The translations under genes were made by a program, and so were the position numbers. 64,000 nucleotides of DNA, from positions 4,660,001 through 4,724,000 of the forward strand of contig JAPTOF010000019.1 in assembly GCA_028554755.1 (NCBI GenBank), given 5' to 3'. Numbering within the stretch: position 1 is the stretch's first letter; each line of letters starts with the position of its first letter. The notes under the pieces are model-generated. The model had not been told where the DNA came from. It saw only the letters and a program-made list of their open reading frames with translations, and ran no database searches. This stretch comes from Cordia subcordata (lineage: Eukaryota > Streptophyta > Magnoliopsida > Boraginales > Cordiaceae). Positions 10,275-23,645 of the stretch are shown here, one piece after another.

Positions 10275-13200
10275 AACTATAAGCTCAGAGAAAGAAGAAG
10301 AAGCTTTTGCACCAATTAAGCCTGAGTGAGTTTTCTTTTGTCAGTTTCAGGTGCAACAAGAAGAGCTGCATCTTCACCTTTGGATTTTAAAAGAGAGATA
10401 TTGCTATTGCCGTTCACGATACATAATAATCATTTCTTGTCTTCTTGCAGCAGTGACAAATACCAAGTTAAATAGTGCTCTTCTCTGCTCTATCTTAGAA
10501 ATTAATCAAAGGAGCAGATTAAGTGACTTTAGTGATTGTAAATTATCACTACGATCCACTCATGTAAGCCAGTGTTCACACATTTATTTTACCTGCAGCT
10601 AAAAAAGGTAATAATAATTGAAGTAGAGTGATAATGAGAGTTGGACTTTTGTGCAATTATTGATAAGCAGTATATTGGTAACAAGCATGTGAAAGTAAAG
10701 GAAGTAATTATTCTCCGTTTAAAATATTACTTCTTGTCGTAAGAGTTAGGTTCTTTATTTAAAAAGGAAAAAAAATTATGGTCAAAAAAAATTTAAATGG
10801 GGATAAAATTGTAATTTACTATATTTGTTGACATATTAACCAAAACATTTTTGTGACTTCTTTTTTTCTCTTCATCATTAACTAATTCATTGGAAATCAT
10901 AAGGTATCAGTTGATAAATTAGTTTTTGTCCTGTATCGTACCCACTTTATATATATATATATATATACATATGTATTCACTGATAAAAACGAGTGTGTGA
11001 GTGTTGGTGGACTAAGAATTAGTTCTTCTTGTTGGTGGTGGCGGAGAGGACCACAATGGTTGAGAAGGAGGAGGGGGTTGAAAGAAATTTACATCTATGC
11101 GGGGGCGATGAAAAAGACGAGAGAGAGAGAGAGAGAGGTGGGGATAAGAGAATAGAGTGAGGGGAAGAGGGAGATGGAACTATTCAAAGGGAGAGAGGAG
11201 AAAGGGAGTGTCATGTGAAAAAGAGGAGATAGAAAGAGATAGGAATAAAAGAAAAAATTTATTTTAAAGTCAAATTCATATGCAAAATATAATTCTAATA
11301 ATTTTTACAATAGTCTTATCGTAGGAAACTAAATCTAATTAGTAGTCATGTGGATATGCAAGTGAGTGTTCATGTTTGACAAATAAAAAAATAATAGATG
11401 TGTTTACATGCACATTAATAGTATTACTAAATTTATGTGGTAAATTATTAAAATCTATTTTTCACCCAATAATATTATAATAAATATAGAGAAAGGAAGA
11501 AAAATAAATTTTGATAGTGTCATGTAAAAAGAATGGGCATATTTTCATTTAATTAGTTAATCATATAAAAATCTTTTGAACTATAAGTAGAGATGATTCC
11601 TTTTTGTAAAATTGAGGGAAAAAAATTTGTCGTGAATTTAGCTACATGTATAATATATATGGTCAATTATTAAATTTTATTTTTCAATCAAGCAATATCA
11701 TTATGAGTCGAGAGAGAAAAGTCAAAAAAATTTGACAAATGTAATATTCACTTTTTAAAATTGAAAATGAGATTGTAATCCATACTCCTTCAAAAAAGAA
11801 GATGTGTGATAAGAAAACTATAATATAGTAAAAACAAATTAAAAAAATCGTAGTGAATTTTTTTTTTATTTAAAAGAGAAAAATAAGAAAGAGAAGTAGA
11901 GATAGCGCATGTCATCTCAAAATTTAGAGTTGATATTGCTGTTTTATTTTCTATTTGTAAAGGTGACCAAATTTTTTTAACAGTGAAATTAAATATACAT
12001 TAAATATATATCTTATATAATAAATTTTAGAGTTTATAATTATTACTTTTTAACTCTAATTATGATATAATTTTTTATTGTACTTAAATAAAAAAAATTA
12101 AACATATTAACTAATATTAGCAATAATTAGTACATAAAGTTAACTTTTATGAAACTTAGAGTTATTTGTTTTAATTAGAGTTATACTATCTAATATGACC
12201 ATTGCTATACAAAAAAAAAATTATTATCACTAATTATTAATATATGCAGTTTTTTTCAATTGTACACATTCAAAGACAAAAATTGTCATCTTTAATTAAA
12301 GACAGTATTTGATAGAATGCAATTGTTATATTTTTTTGTTTATACATACATACACACACACACACACATATATATTAATGTTCTCCAATTCCATATATCT
12401 AGAGAAAAAAATTAATTGTTTTAAAAGTTATGTTATTAATTATTAAAATATAATGTTCAACTAAATAATGATAAAAGAGAAAACATAAAACATTGATACA
12501 GGTACCGAAAAAAATGCGAAACTTGTAATTATTATCATGGATTTGGTGTAATCAACGAATAATATTAAATTCTTGGAATTTATGATTTATAAGCAAATAA
12601 GGGACTTATGTTTGCAAAATTTTGAAAGAGATCTTCAATTTAATTAGACATATAATGCATGTAGTTAGTAATTAAATTTTTATTTGTAAATAAATAATAT
12701 TATTATGACTAGAGAAGCGAAAAAATTTAGGAAATTAATAGGGGTAAGTAAAGAATATGAAACTTTTGATTATTATCATAGTTTTATTCTAATTAGTGAA
12801 ATATGTTAGAACTTTAGTATTTATAATAGCCCACAAAGTTATGATAGATCATGATAATAATTTCATATTAAATTAAAATAAAGTAATTTTTATTAATTTA
12901 TGCCAAAAAACCTACTTTCATTTCATAACTAATTAAAAAAAATAGTAAGAGCTACTTCTATTTCAAGAAAAATAATTGCTTTTCCCTGAAAAAAAAAAAA
13001 CAATGCAAATAGGCCCTTAGTTACTCTCTAGTAATGCAATGTTAAGAGCTACTTCTGAGAACATTACAGGACCAGTTTAGATTAATTTTTCTAAAAAAGT
13101 TACAGATATAATGCTTTGAAAAAGAATTAAGTTCAAACAAGCCCATAGCATAGGGTTGTGAGATGCAAATGAAAATTTTGTTTGCATTTCAACATAAAAT

Positions 13201-16190
13201 TTACTTTTTTTATAAAAGAGAACTTTTTAATAAATTGTATGGCATTCTAAAATTTAACTCTTAACATCCTAGAACTCTAAAAAATTCGTTTCTTGGTATT
13301 AAAACAAAAGCCTACCCAACGTGGCTTAACTAGGTCAAGTTTATACAACCAAAAAAGGGAAAAAATTAACCAGTAGAGGATTGAAGAATTTTGTGTTGTC
13401 GCTTTGTTGTCAAACATGTGGCACGTGGTCCGGACTAGTCTAAGTTTGTCGTGACAGATAAGCAACAACTACTGGTCCGTTTTCCCCAAGACACTTGTCT
13501 TATGGAGATGAGAGGATTGTGTCGATCCAACGGTCCGGATAATCCGACCTTTCAGTGAATTCATAGGTCATGTTATCCGTATCAATGTTTATAACGCATT
13601 ATTTTATTATCCCACCTTCAATAATTGAGCGATGAATTCATTCAAGATTTTCATAAGCATTTATGCGAAGAAATTGGTATCACGACCCCACTATCATGTC
13701 CTTTTCTCTCTCCGAGAGCGAGTAATTTCAAGCGCGAAATATCATCAGGACGTAACTCAATTAATTAAAATTAAAAAAAAAATTTAATATGTTTAAATTT
13801 GGAGTGCCTTTCTATATCATTAAAGTTTATTTTTAACACGTTTAATTCGTAGAATCTAACTAGAATCATTTATCACAACTCAAGCCTAACTATTGGCTTG
13901 CTATTATATTTAGCCTAATCAACTTATACCTTGTTTGTTATAATATAATATTATTTTAAGATATTTTTTATATTAAATTGAAGATACATCTTATATTAAA
14001 ATAAAGATACATCTTATATGATTAAAAACATCTTATCACATGTATCTTATTAAAACTCAAAACAAATCATACTTTTTATCTTATAAGAAATAAGTAATCC
14101 ATCATATCTAATTTTTCACAACTATAGTGTGCATGACACATGTAATAAAATATATTAAATCTTACAAAATATCTCTAAATTTCAATAAGATAAATATTTT
14201 AAAATAAGATCATTCAAAACACACTATTAATCAAAATGATTAAGTTTATAATCACAATAGTAGTTAATCCAATCATTATAAAGTGTATAAAAATCTAACA
14301 GAAAAACTAACATCAGTAGCATTACACTTCTGGTGCATTCTTAGAGCAAGATTTGATCTTCTATCAATTAAATTTTATGACCAAAAAAATTGCTTACATC
14401 CATAAATTTAAAAAGGTATAAAAACTAAAATTTGAAAATCAATTTAAATAGTACAAGTGGTATTGGGCATTTTTAAAGTTTTAACATTGTTAGCGTGAAC
14501 GTGAACACTTTTCAAAAAGTGGGAGCGGAAAAACAAAAAGCGGAGCAACAAGCTTGGGAGTCATGGGATTCATGTGAGGGTGTGACCTGGACAAGTGGCA
14601 AAATGGGGGTTCCGAACCACTCATTGTCGACTGTTCCAAGCTCCTTTAATAATTAATAATTCATGTGTATTTCCTTTTTCGATTGATAAGCAATCCCCAT
14701 CCTCGAGGAAAGCCTTATCGTCTATTATTATATCGTATGTTTCTAGTCTCATCTTGCAATTTCTTCATAGATTATAGAATTGATAAAGAAAAACCGTCCG
14801 GTTTGGCATACCTTTCGGCCCTGGGATAGCAACAAAAAGGTGTGAACATAATCAAATCAATAATCATTTAATGGACATTCAACAACAAATGTTCCTTTGT
14901 CACTTGTAAACACTAGAGCCTAACAATTGTTCTAAGTGATTATTATTCATTCAAAAATCTTAAGTTATTAAATAATGTACGTTCGATTAATTTTATTTGA
15001 GTTTGTTTTTCTCTGTGCATGAATCAAAATAATAAGGTATGTTGATGAATCAAAATAATGAGGTACGTTGAAATGTTTTTAAAGAGTGAAATGCTGACGC
15101 AACAATCTTGTTGAGGGTCCACGTGGGTGGAAAATCGTGGAAATGAGACACGTCGTCGAGGCGCCAAGTCCATTGACTGGAAACGTGTGTGGCGACACGA
15201 AAACCACAAAATTTCTGAATGGCCTAAATGCATCAGATTTCTTATCCAATCAGCAGTGATCCACCAACTTATTTTTGTTTTTCTTTTTATTTTTCTGATT
15301 TAATTCTCATCACTTCTTTTTTTTTTTTCTGTTTTGTCATTAAATCGATTAGAATCCACTCTTATCAATTGACCTTCCATAAAATCGCCCCTACTTGTCA
15401 AATGCCTTAGCTGTCTGATAATGTCGTTTTAGAGCACGTTCTTCACGATAGAAAAATATTCTGGCCTCCAGCGTATTAAAAGCAATGACATAAGGATAAA
15501 TTATTTGTTATTATTAGTTCTTTTAACAGAATTATGTTGCTGATCGGAGTTGAGTTATCTTACAATTCTGCTATTAATATTCTTTTAAGATGAGAAATTT
15601 AGCATTTCCATGTTTAGTTGAACTAAGTTTCTGTTGTGTCTTTAAGCTCAATGGTCCAGTTAACAATAGACTATAGCAAGTGTCTGTTTTATAATATTTA
15701 TTTTGGGTGTTTACAGTCACTTTTTAAATATGTATGAGCATGCAAATAAATACTATCAAACAAGTTATAGAATTATGTACCGTTTCGAAAAATGATATTT
15801 TGATTCTTTGATAATCTAAAAATGGTTTCAGAGAAGCAGACATTTCTTCTTGTTACAATTAATAGATTCACCATGAATGGTTTCTTAAATGGTTGATATA
15901 ATTAATTTTAAAATCTTTCCACTAATCCTCACTTAAGTCGCAAAGCATTTTGTTTCTTTTTGGTCAACGATGGCTGCATTAACATTAAGCGTGATTGCCA
16001 TTTACTCTCTAGATGGTTCAATTGTCGTCCGCGGTCGGCGCATTACATTCGGTAAACTGCCCAAAAATATTTATATTAACGCGTTTACCATACGCAATAA
16101 TCTCAGGACATTTTTAAAAGTCAATCAGCAGCGTTTTGTATCTGCCGAAATATAATGATTGATAAATTGGCAGGTTACACCTAGCATATT
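10275..16190. other. Gene-poor AT-rich intergenic DNA
   Basis: About 300-600 bp next to 10275 must carry the CLC promoter and 5' UTR. Beyond that I found no supported gene. Simple repeats include TA tracts near 10951-10967, GA near 11121-11137 and CA/TA near 12353-12375, plus long A/T homopolymer runs. Short open frames at 13277-13468 (-), 14595-14777 (+), 15024-15410 and 15970-16155 have no family resemblance and no splice context. Confidence 0.5.
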
Positions 16191-16194
16191 TGGA

Positions 16195-16645
16195 CAAGGG
16201 TTAATTTAAAAAAGAACCCAAAGTTTTCATTTAGTTTTAAATGAATTCCATTGTTTAAAGAAATTCAAATTAATCATTAATGTTTCAAAATATAATCAAA
16301 TTAGTTCTTATTATTTTAAAAAATATATATTAGTCCTTAATATTTTACAAATTTATTCAAATTAATCCTCAATGTTACTCATTTCAGAAACTAATTTAAA
16401 TGACTTTCTAAAATATAAAGGACTAATTTGAACCTGGGATCAGAAGATAATTCAAGTGATTGAAATAACATTTTTTCAAGTGTGAAATTATAAGTTCAAA
16501 TCTTGTGGTGATAGAGGGTTTGCTAAAAACAAAGAAAAAAAAAGAAAGAGGAGGATTTATTTGAACCATTTTAAACATTAAGAACTAATTTGACACATTT
16601 GTAAAATATTGAGGATTAATTTAAACTTTTTCACCATATAAAAAA
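16195..16645. repeat. Interspersed repeat with inverted termini
   Basis: Blocks such as TTAGTCCTTAATATTTTAC (16332 region) reappear inverted as GTAAAATATTGAGGATTAA near 16600. Several 'reference sequence' words (AATTAGTCCTTA, AAATTAATCCTCAAT) alternate through the region. This is the pattern of a non-coding, MITE-like or foldback repeat. Ends are approximate and the superfamily is unknown. Confidence 0.5.
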
Positions 16646-17332
16646 AAATGACAACATTAAGTACGTTTCATATAATTTCCCCTTTCAACAATAGCAAAAC
16701 TTTCACTTCCAAATGCATTTCGCAACTTATGAAGCGTAACATGTCTTTCTACTGCAAAGAAATAGACGAGTTTATTTCCTTCCACAAGTATCGAAAACTT
16801 TAGCGTAGTCATCTCAGCAGTTCATGGATGTGTAGTTAACACCAAAGCATGCACACTAGAGGAGACAACAAAGCTGAATGAAGGAAGGTGGTTCAACAAC
16901 CATGCGTAGATGTCTCAAATCTTTGCAAAAAGAAGATGACCAAATCAAAAGCGCAGAGCAACAACACCTCATTGTGAGTTTAAGGTCCGCATCGGAGAAG
17001 TGAAGAAGCAATAGAACTTACCAAGAGCCTTTTGTTTCCTAGGTATATGGATATTAAAATGTTGTTTTGATCTGAGAGATCAACAAGCCAAGTTGCACCA
17101 ATTAAATTATCTTTCAATCAAGTCTTGTTAGAATTCCAGATCTGCAAGCATATGAACACTTACATTCTGCAAGAATAATTCACAACCATGTTCTCTTTAG
17201 CCAAACAACAAAAAGAGCACAATTATATCAAATTGAATATGACATTCTCCTTGGAACATTTGCAGATAGAAATTTCCTCCAAAAGGGAAATGAAGCTAAA
17301 TTTAATCCTATAAAGCAAAAGGAGCTATTCAA
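16646..17332. other. Downstream flank of bS21 gene
   Basis: No gene recognised. The part next to 17333 is presumably the 3' UTR of the minus-strand bS21 gene. Confidence 0.4.
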
Positions 17333-19371
17333 TTAATAGGGAAGATCTCCTTCAGGGAGGTCCCAGTTGTCTTCCTCTTCGTCCTCCCTCTTGCTCCTAG
17401 AGTCCTCTGGCTTGTCCTGAGTGAAACTTCTCGATTGGGGGCGTCTGTTTTCAAGTTGGTATATAGTTGATCAGTAAAACAGGAAAGAATGTCAATAGAT
17501 AAATACTTTCTTCATATATGTACTCCTGGAAGCAAAACTCATGGTACATGCAAAGAGGCAGCAGAATTACCCAAAAAAGGAAGAAGAAGAAGAATTTGAA
17601 ACTTCACTAGAAGAAACCAATATCATTTGATTTTGCATTTGTTTAGGTAACATGTAACACGGATGAAAACTGAATAATGACACTTAACACATCACAGCCA
17701 GAAAGAAGAAAATAGGCAAAACTTGAATGGCTCACAAATCGTAATTTTTATCTATCTAACAAGAGGTACAGTCTTAACAAATATGTTATCTGTCATTCAA
17801 GTTTGCATTTGTTTAGGTAACTCGATATTATACCGAACATCAAATGATGAGACTTGGCACACTGCAACACGAAAGCACCAGCGAATACTGGGCAAATCTT
17901 GAATGATATCTGTACTATATGATCATCCCTCTGACAAATTTTGAAATTTCAGGTATAATCTTGACAAAACATTTTCTATCTTCCTATCAGTTGTTCTAAT
18001 TCTCTCTAACATCCACTTTTTCTTTTCCTTTTTCTTCTTTCTATCAGGTGGGGTGTTGGAGCATGGGCAAACATGTACACTGAGCTAATACTTCCAGGAG
18101 AATATGAAACAGTTAAAAGAGAATGTGTAAGCCCTAGCGCTTTTTCTTTACATGAATTAGGTCATTACAAATTAAAAATTAAACTGGCAGATTCTACATT
18201 GAAAACTGACTTGCATCTCCTCCAGTTCTGATCCAATACTTTAATTTCTTAAGCAAGAAGAGTAAAACCTTCAAAATTATGGAAAATGATCAAGTTTAGC
18301 TCTGCTGCATTTTCGTATTCTCTTCTTCCCATTTCTTTCAATGGGGATGGAGGACAACGGTAATGGATGATATCGTCATAAACAAAATGGAATATAGTGG
18401 GACAACCTTAGCATTTGCATCCCAAGTAAGATTGGTTCAGGACATGCGATCTTTTTCTTTCCGATCGTAGCAGAAAATGTACTTCTGCACTTCGAAGTAA
18501 TTGCCCGTATATCCTATATCTATCCATATGAAAGAAGAAATCATGTAACCGAGGGCACTCTAATTTGTAGAAATGGTACCTTGAATTTGAAAATGAGCGT
18601 GAAGAAATTAATTACACCTCGCTCTATATTTCGAACGATTTGCTATCGTGTTATGAGGGAGGACCCAGTTAAGTGGTAACGCTAAGTGCACATTTTGCAA
18701 GCATGAAATTTCGGCATTTATACAAAATTTAGAGTAAAATTAACACAATTTTTCTTAAAATTAATAGCGTCGCTCATCAATCCATGTTTAACCCCACACT
18801 TACCAACATAAGCTATAAATCAACTAACGCCTAGAAGCATATAAGTATTAGTATTAAACTAAATTAACAGAAAACGAAATCGAGAAAAAGAAATAGAGAG
18901 AAAACAAAACCTGCGACGATTGCGCTTGGCGGCCTCACGGGACTTGCGTTTCTTCTCGTCCTGCTTGTTCTCGTAGAACCTTCGGCGCTTACACTCTTGA
19001 ATAACACCAGCCCTCATCACTTCCCTGCGAAACCTATTCAGAAGCTTCTCCTCCGGCTCGTTCTCGTCGACAATCACCTGAACGTTGTACGCCGACCTGA
19101 AGAACAGCGTGTTAGCATACGCGAGCGAAGGGCACACAACGGACATGAGCTCGCTCGAACACGACGATGATAACGGGTCGCTATCGTCAATGGAGGGAAC
19201 GAGTGGGGTCAGCCCATTGTTGGAGGAGGCGGAAAGAGAGGGGAGAGAGCTGGTGGAGGAGAGAGAGAGGTGGGGGAGCTGAGTTGGCGGCGGAGACTTG
19301 GTGGCTGGTGGTGGTGGTTTGGAGGGTGTGAAGAAGGAGAAGAGGTTGGCTATGGATGAGGTGGAAGCCAT
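17333..19371 (-). CDS. GHS1: Plastid 30S ribosomal protein bS21 (bS21c)
   Basis: Two exons, 18911-19371 and 17333-17444, separated by a 1466-bp intron with GT-AG ends, encode 190 residues. Residues 1 to about 90 are Ser/Thr/Pro-rich and acidic-poor at the front, as in a chloroplast transit peptide. The S21 domain starts at YNVQVIVDENEPEE (about 95-108) and runs through the RFRREVMRAGVIQECKRR core to the basic KKRKSREAAKRNRRR segment. The second exon supplies an acidic tail ending NWDLPEGDLPY. The protein binds 16S rRNA in the plastid small subunit. The Arabidopsis counterpart, GHS1, was named for glucose hypersensitivity of its mutant. The start Met lies just inside the transit peptide, and I saw no better one upstream. 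Confidence 0.93.
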
Positions 19372-20669
19372 CGATTTTCTGGATGATGGCAGCGTTTGAG
19401 GGGAGCTTAACTGCCAAGCTGCTTCTTTTTGGTTTGTTTTTTTAACGGATAACGTTGGAATGGGCCAATGACCCGTTTAGTTATTGGGCCGGGTTTTGGT
19501 GGCATTGGGGAGTTGAGAACCCTGTCAATAAAGATATGGGCTTGGACAAAAATTCTTTGGAGAATATGTAAAGCCCAGTTTTATTATCAAACCTTCTAAA
19601 AATTGTTTGAACAACTATGAGGAAATTGCCAAAAGCAATAGCTTGGATCACTCGATTATATGAGAGTCCACTCTGCTCTAATTTGGATGGTTATATTTGA
19701 TTGTTTATGAGAATGACCCCAACTACATCCAGTATTCAAGAAAATCTTTTTGCTTGTTTGAATTAATTTTTAGAAGAGACGAATGGTTTGTGGAGGGATT
19801 GGAAACTCTTCTAGTGAGAGGACTAAGCAATGCTCTCAACTTCAAGGGTTTTATGGAATAAAATGTTCTAATTCTTTCTTGTACTTTTATATAATGTTTT
19901 TGGTATAATAATAAATATAGAAAGAAATATTCAAGTAACTTTCGGTTTAAAATTATCTTTCATTTTTCTTTCTTTTTTCCAATCCAAACAAAGAATTTTA
20001 AAATAGTTTCTTTTTTAATTCCAATCCAAGTGGGGAACCATTTTCTGATAAAAAATCCCCCTTTTTATTTCTTCTAATTTTTATGCTCGTTAAGAATTGA
20101 GATCCCATTTTAAAATCAATTGATATGAAAATAAATAAGATTCAGATCCTCTCCAAATAACTAGGAGGTGCTCCATAGACCCTTGAATTTAAAAAAATCA
20201 ATCTAGACCATACATTTAAATTTTGGTAATAATTTTAAAAAAGGCAATCTTTTCCTCTTCTAATTTTTTTCTAGTTACGGGCCTTCTTCCACGCACTATC
20301 TTTCTTTCACATGACTTGCATAATGGCGCTCTGCAAATGCCCTAATTAGAAAACTTGTCTCATGAGAAACTTAAATGAAAAAATTTAAAAATATGTCACC
20401 AAACTTTTTGAATAACTGAGATTGAATCTAACAAACATGAGAGTTAAGCTTTTGTGCAGTTTTAAATATCTTCTTTTTTTTTTCCATTGATATTGAATTT
20501 GTATTTTTGCATCATAGACCTTTTTTTGAAAAAGAAAAAGTTAATTATGTATTATAGTTTGTTATCTTAATTATATTTAATTTACTGTGCTCTGAGTCAC
20601 TCTTTGATGTTCTCTAAATATTCCGAGATGCAAACGAAAGAGTTAAAACGTATATGTGTGAATACGTGT

Positions 20670-20673
<4 letters not shown>

Positions 20674-20711
<38 letters not shown>
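20674..20711. repeat. TA microsatellite
   Basis: Uninterrupted AT dinucleotides of roughly 19 units. Likely length-polymorphic. Confidence 0.95.
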
Positions 20712-20716
<5 letters not shown>

Positions 20717-21462
20717 AAATAGATTTCAGTTCTATGCAATTTTCTCGTTGGCATGCTTGCAAGTGTCCTTATGCAATTAGCTTATATGAAATACAGTATG
20801 CACTTCTTTCTAACCTGTAATGGTTAATTATGTTCATAATTTTAAACTTCAAGAAGAAGAATTTGCCTGTTGAATAAGAAGATTATGCAATCATCTCAAT
20901 TCATATGAAAGGAAACACAAGACGCAAAAGAAGGCATGTGATTAAGGAAAAAGTGGAAAAGAAAAATAATTGCCTTTTCTAAAATTATTGATCATAATTT
21001 TAATTATATGTTCTAGATTGATTGATTTAAATTTAAGGGCCTACAAAGTATCTCCTAATTATTAGGAGAAAACTCTACTAAGAGAGGATCTAGATCCAAA
21101 AAAATAACTCAAAATCATATGTGGTGAATTTGAAGTCTATAATTTCTTTATATACAATAAAAATATATTATAACATCTCCTCAGGTTTGTCTCGATTTAA
21201 AGTGTAGGTTTTTCCCCTTTTCTGGAATGATTGCACAAAGATGTGGGAAGATCAGCTCACATTTGGCGGATTAAAGTGTATTAATTTTTTTTCTTCTTTT
21301 TAAAATGATTGATTTATTGCGGGTATTAATAAGATATGAGTCACCATGTAAACAGATAACAGATGCATAATGAACAAGATTAGAATAAATTTCTAATAGA
21401 GATTCCTACACATAATGAATCCATGATGAGCAAAAATAGACTAATTAAAGATCCAACTCCAA

Positions 21463-21674
21463 TGTAATTTAACTTGGCCCTAATTCGATCCACCAAATTA
21501 AAGTAATAACATGACATTGTTTCTTCTATTCTAATTACGTTTTATCAAATCTTCGCGGAGAGAATATGTGAGCTTGGACACCAAATACATACTTACACCT
21601 GTAATTTAACTTGGCCCTAATTCGATCCACCAAATTAAAGTAATAACATGACATTGTTTCTTCTATTCTGATTA
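21463..21674. repeat. Short near-identical direct duplication
   Basis: A 75-bp block beginning TGTAATTTAACTTGGCCC occurs at 21463-21537 and again at 21600-21674, differing at about one base near its end (CTAATTA versus TGATTA). The near-identity implies a recent local duplication. Confidence 0.9.
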
Positions 21675-22883
21675 AGAGAATCATATCGTAGCAGTTGCAG
21701 CCTTTATGGACCCGCGTCAAATCAAGCACCGGCATTTTAATTAGTGAATATATATAATAATGGGTTATCTTGTTATCTATTGCATTACGACACTAATTCT
21801 TTAGTAATATCGTGTTAATAAGTTAAACCTATCCGATGTGGTCTGTCACAAAGAGAAGTATTTGATAAAGCGAAGGGTCATTTAGGTTGCAGGTACATAG
21901 AAGGTAGCCTGCTGTGAAGATCTAGGTGTCAATATTCTCAAGCTTTAGTCGCTTTCCTAAAGTGGCAACAACAATAATAAGACGAACAAGAAAAATGGAG
22001 GAAAATGTTGTGGACAGCTTTTCGATCGATCACATATATGGCTTTCGGATGTGTATGTATACATGCATCGAAATCATCTTTTCTGAACACGGATGGTTAA
22101 TTAATATATTAGATTCTGATTTTTCATAACTTTATGATATTACGAACAAGATTGAAGTATATAAAAATTAATATAATTTGTATAACAAGCAGTTGGTATT
22201 TGTAAAATAAAAAGACAAATAGTACCGTATCTCCTGTGAAATACCATAAATATATAATTAGCTCATGTCATTCAAAAATAGACACCGAACTCCTCTGTCA
22301 TCTTCAAAAATAAAGCACACACACATCATTTGTTAACTCTATTTTTTTTTACTAGTAGAACATGCAAAAAGAATTTTATGTCCTTCAAGCATTAGTTGAT
22401 TAGGCTATCTGATGTACTTCTTTTTTTAATATCATTTTTTGACCAAACAAAAAAGGAAAAAAAACTAATGCTGATTTTTTTTGAATTTTTTGCTATTTTT
22501 TCCTACTTTTCTCTATTTATTAAAAAATAAAAAATTTTCCAAAAAATAATTTTTCCGACCATCTAGCATTCGTCCTTGTACCATAAGGAGCATTTTGGTT
22601 ATAAACATCATGGGATTTTGAGGTATTTATAGTTAAGAAACCCCATTATGAATCTTCAGCAAAATGATGTACACTACTGGCATTTAGGCTTTTGCTCCTA
22701 AATGTATTATGGGGAGGGGGGTAGTGCTGGCGACGTATCATTCAAATTTCTGCCTTATCAACTTTCGATTGTAGGATAATGGCCTACCATGGTGGTGACG
22801 GGTGATGGAGAATTAGGGTTCGATTCTAGAGAGAGAGCCTGAGAAACGGCTACCACATCCAAGGAAGGCAACTGTGGTGCGAC

Positions 22884-22929
22884 AATGATCCTTCCGCAGG
22901 TTCACTTACAGAAACCTTGTTACAACTTT

Positions 22930-22966
<37 letters not shown>

Positions 22967-23035
22967 TGACGTTACTGGCAGCGAATCACTCACGTCACCG
23001 TGATTTGAACACTTAATCGAATCATTCAATCGGTA
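22884..23035 (-). pseudogene. 18S rRNA 3'-end fragment A
   Basis: On the minus strand this matches the 3' end of nuclear 18S rRNA. The plus strand shows GATCCTTCCGCAGGTTCAC, then ACCTTGTTACAACTTTT and CCTCTAAATGATAAGGTTCA. There are scattered substitutions relative to the highly conserved rRNA (for example CTTACAGAAACC for CCTACGGAAACC), so it is not functional. It stops at ATTCAATCGGTAAGAGTG, where a GC-rich repeat begins. Confidence 0.93.
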
Positions 23036-23039
23036 AGAG

Positions 23040-23228
23040 TGAAGGCAGCGACCGGCAAGGCCGAGGCACCACGGGCTCTAAGGCTCGCAAGGCCAAGCCA
23101 CCACGGGCACCAAGGCCGAAAAGGCCAAGGCACCACGGGCACCAAGGCACGCAAGGGCTGGGCACCACAGGCACCAAGGCATGCAAGGGATGGGCACCTA
23201 GGCTCGCAAGGGCCAGGCTCCACGGCCA
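23040..23228. repeat. GC-rich 32-bp minisatellite inside rDNA insertion
   Basis: Units starting AAGGC at 23080, 23112, 23144 and 23176 are 32 bp long and share CACCACGGGCACC-type cores. Partial units flank them. The GC content is far above the surrounding DNA. It lies between a 26S 3'-end fragment and an 18S fragment in the transcription order of rDNA, which suggests subrepeats of an intergenic spacer. The 71- to 120-codon open frames here are products of the repeat, not genes. Confidence 0.8.
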
Positions 23229-23295
23229 TCCGTGCATTCATGGCCGTGCTTGGTGCCAGAGAAGCCAAGGCCGTGCACGGATTAGTGCCTAAGGT

Positions 23296-23394
23296 GCTTG
23301 GGTCGTGCACGTATTTAAGTCGTCTGCAAAGGATTCTACCCGAGCGCTCGATGAGAATTGTACTTCAAGGCGGCCAACGTGACCCTTCTGCCTT
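23296..23394 (-). pseudogene. 26S rRNA 3'-end fragment
   Basis: In reverse complement this reads TTGGCCGCCTTGAAGTAC and then GGTAGAATCCTTTGCAGACG plus ACTTAAATACG, which I recognise from memory as the 3' terminal part of plant 26S rRNA. It abuts the second 18S fragment and, on its other side, the minisatellite. Confidence 0.75.
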
Positions 23395-23498
23395 GTTATA
23401 ACTTCTCCTTCCTCTAAATGATAAGGTTTAGTGGACTTCTCGCGAAGTTGCGGGCAGCAAACCGCCCACGTCGCTGCGATCCAAACACTTCAACGGAT

Positions 23499-23548
<50 letters not shown>

Positions 23549-23630
23549 ATCAACGCGAGCTAATGACTCACGCTGACTAGGAATTCCTAGTTCAAGACCA
23601 ACAATTGCAATGATCTATCCCCATCGATCG
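23395..23630 (-). pseudogene. 18S rRNA 3'-end fragment B
   Basis: A second, longer copy of the 18S 3' region, matching from CCTTGTTATAACTT through the GACGGGCGGTGTGTACAAAG block and ACCAACAATTGCAATGATC to about 23625. It overlaps fragment A in content but extends further into 18S. Substitutions such as GACTCACGCTGACTAGG show it is decayed. The very end of 18S is missing where it joins the 26S fragment. Confidence 0.93.
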
Positions 23631-23645
23631 GTAGACCAGCTCTGG

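Larger units (their letters stand above)
19372..22883. other. Intergenic DNA between bS21 and rDNA insertion
   Basis: The first few hundred bases are the bS21 promoter side. No further gene is supported. Contents are a long TA microsatellite (20674-20711), a near-identical short duplication (21463-21537 and 21600-21674) and A/T-rich sequence. The open frame at 21926-22129 (+) shows no family resemblance. Confidence 0.5.

Noticed and set aside
15970..16155. 61-codon plus-strand frame starting MAALTLSVIAIYSL
   Set aside because: No recognisable family, no splice context and an A/T-rich neighbourhood; could be chance or a decayed insertion.
23022..23401. GC-rich frames of 71-120 codons on both strands
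   Set aside because: They are translations of the 32-bp minisatellite and of rRNA fragments.
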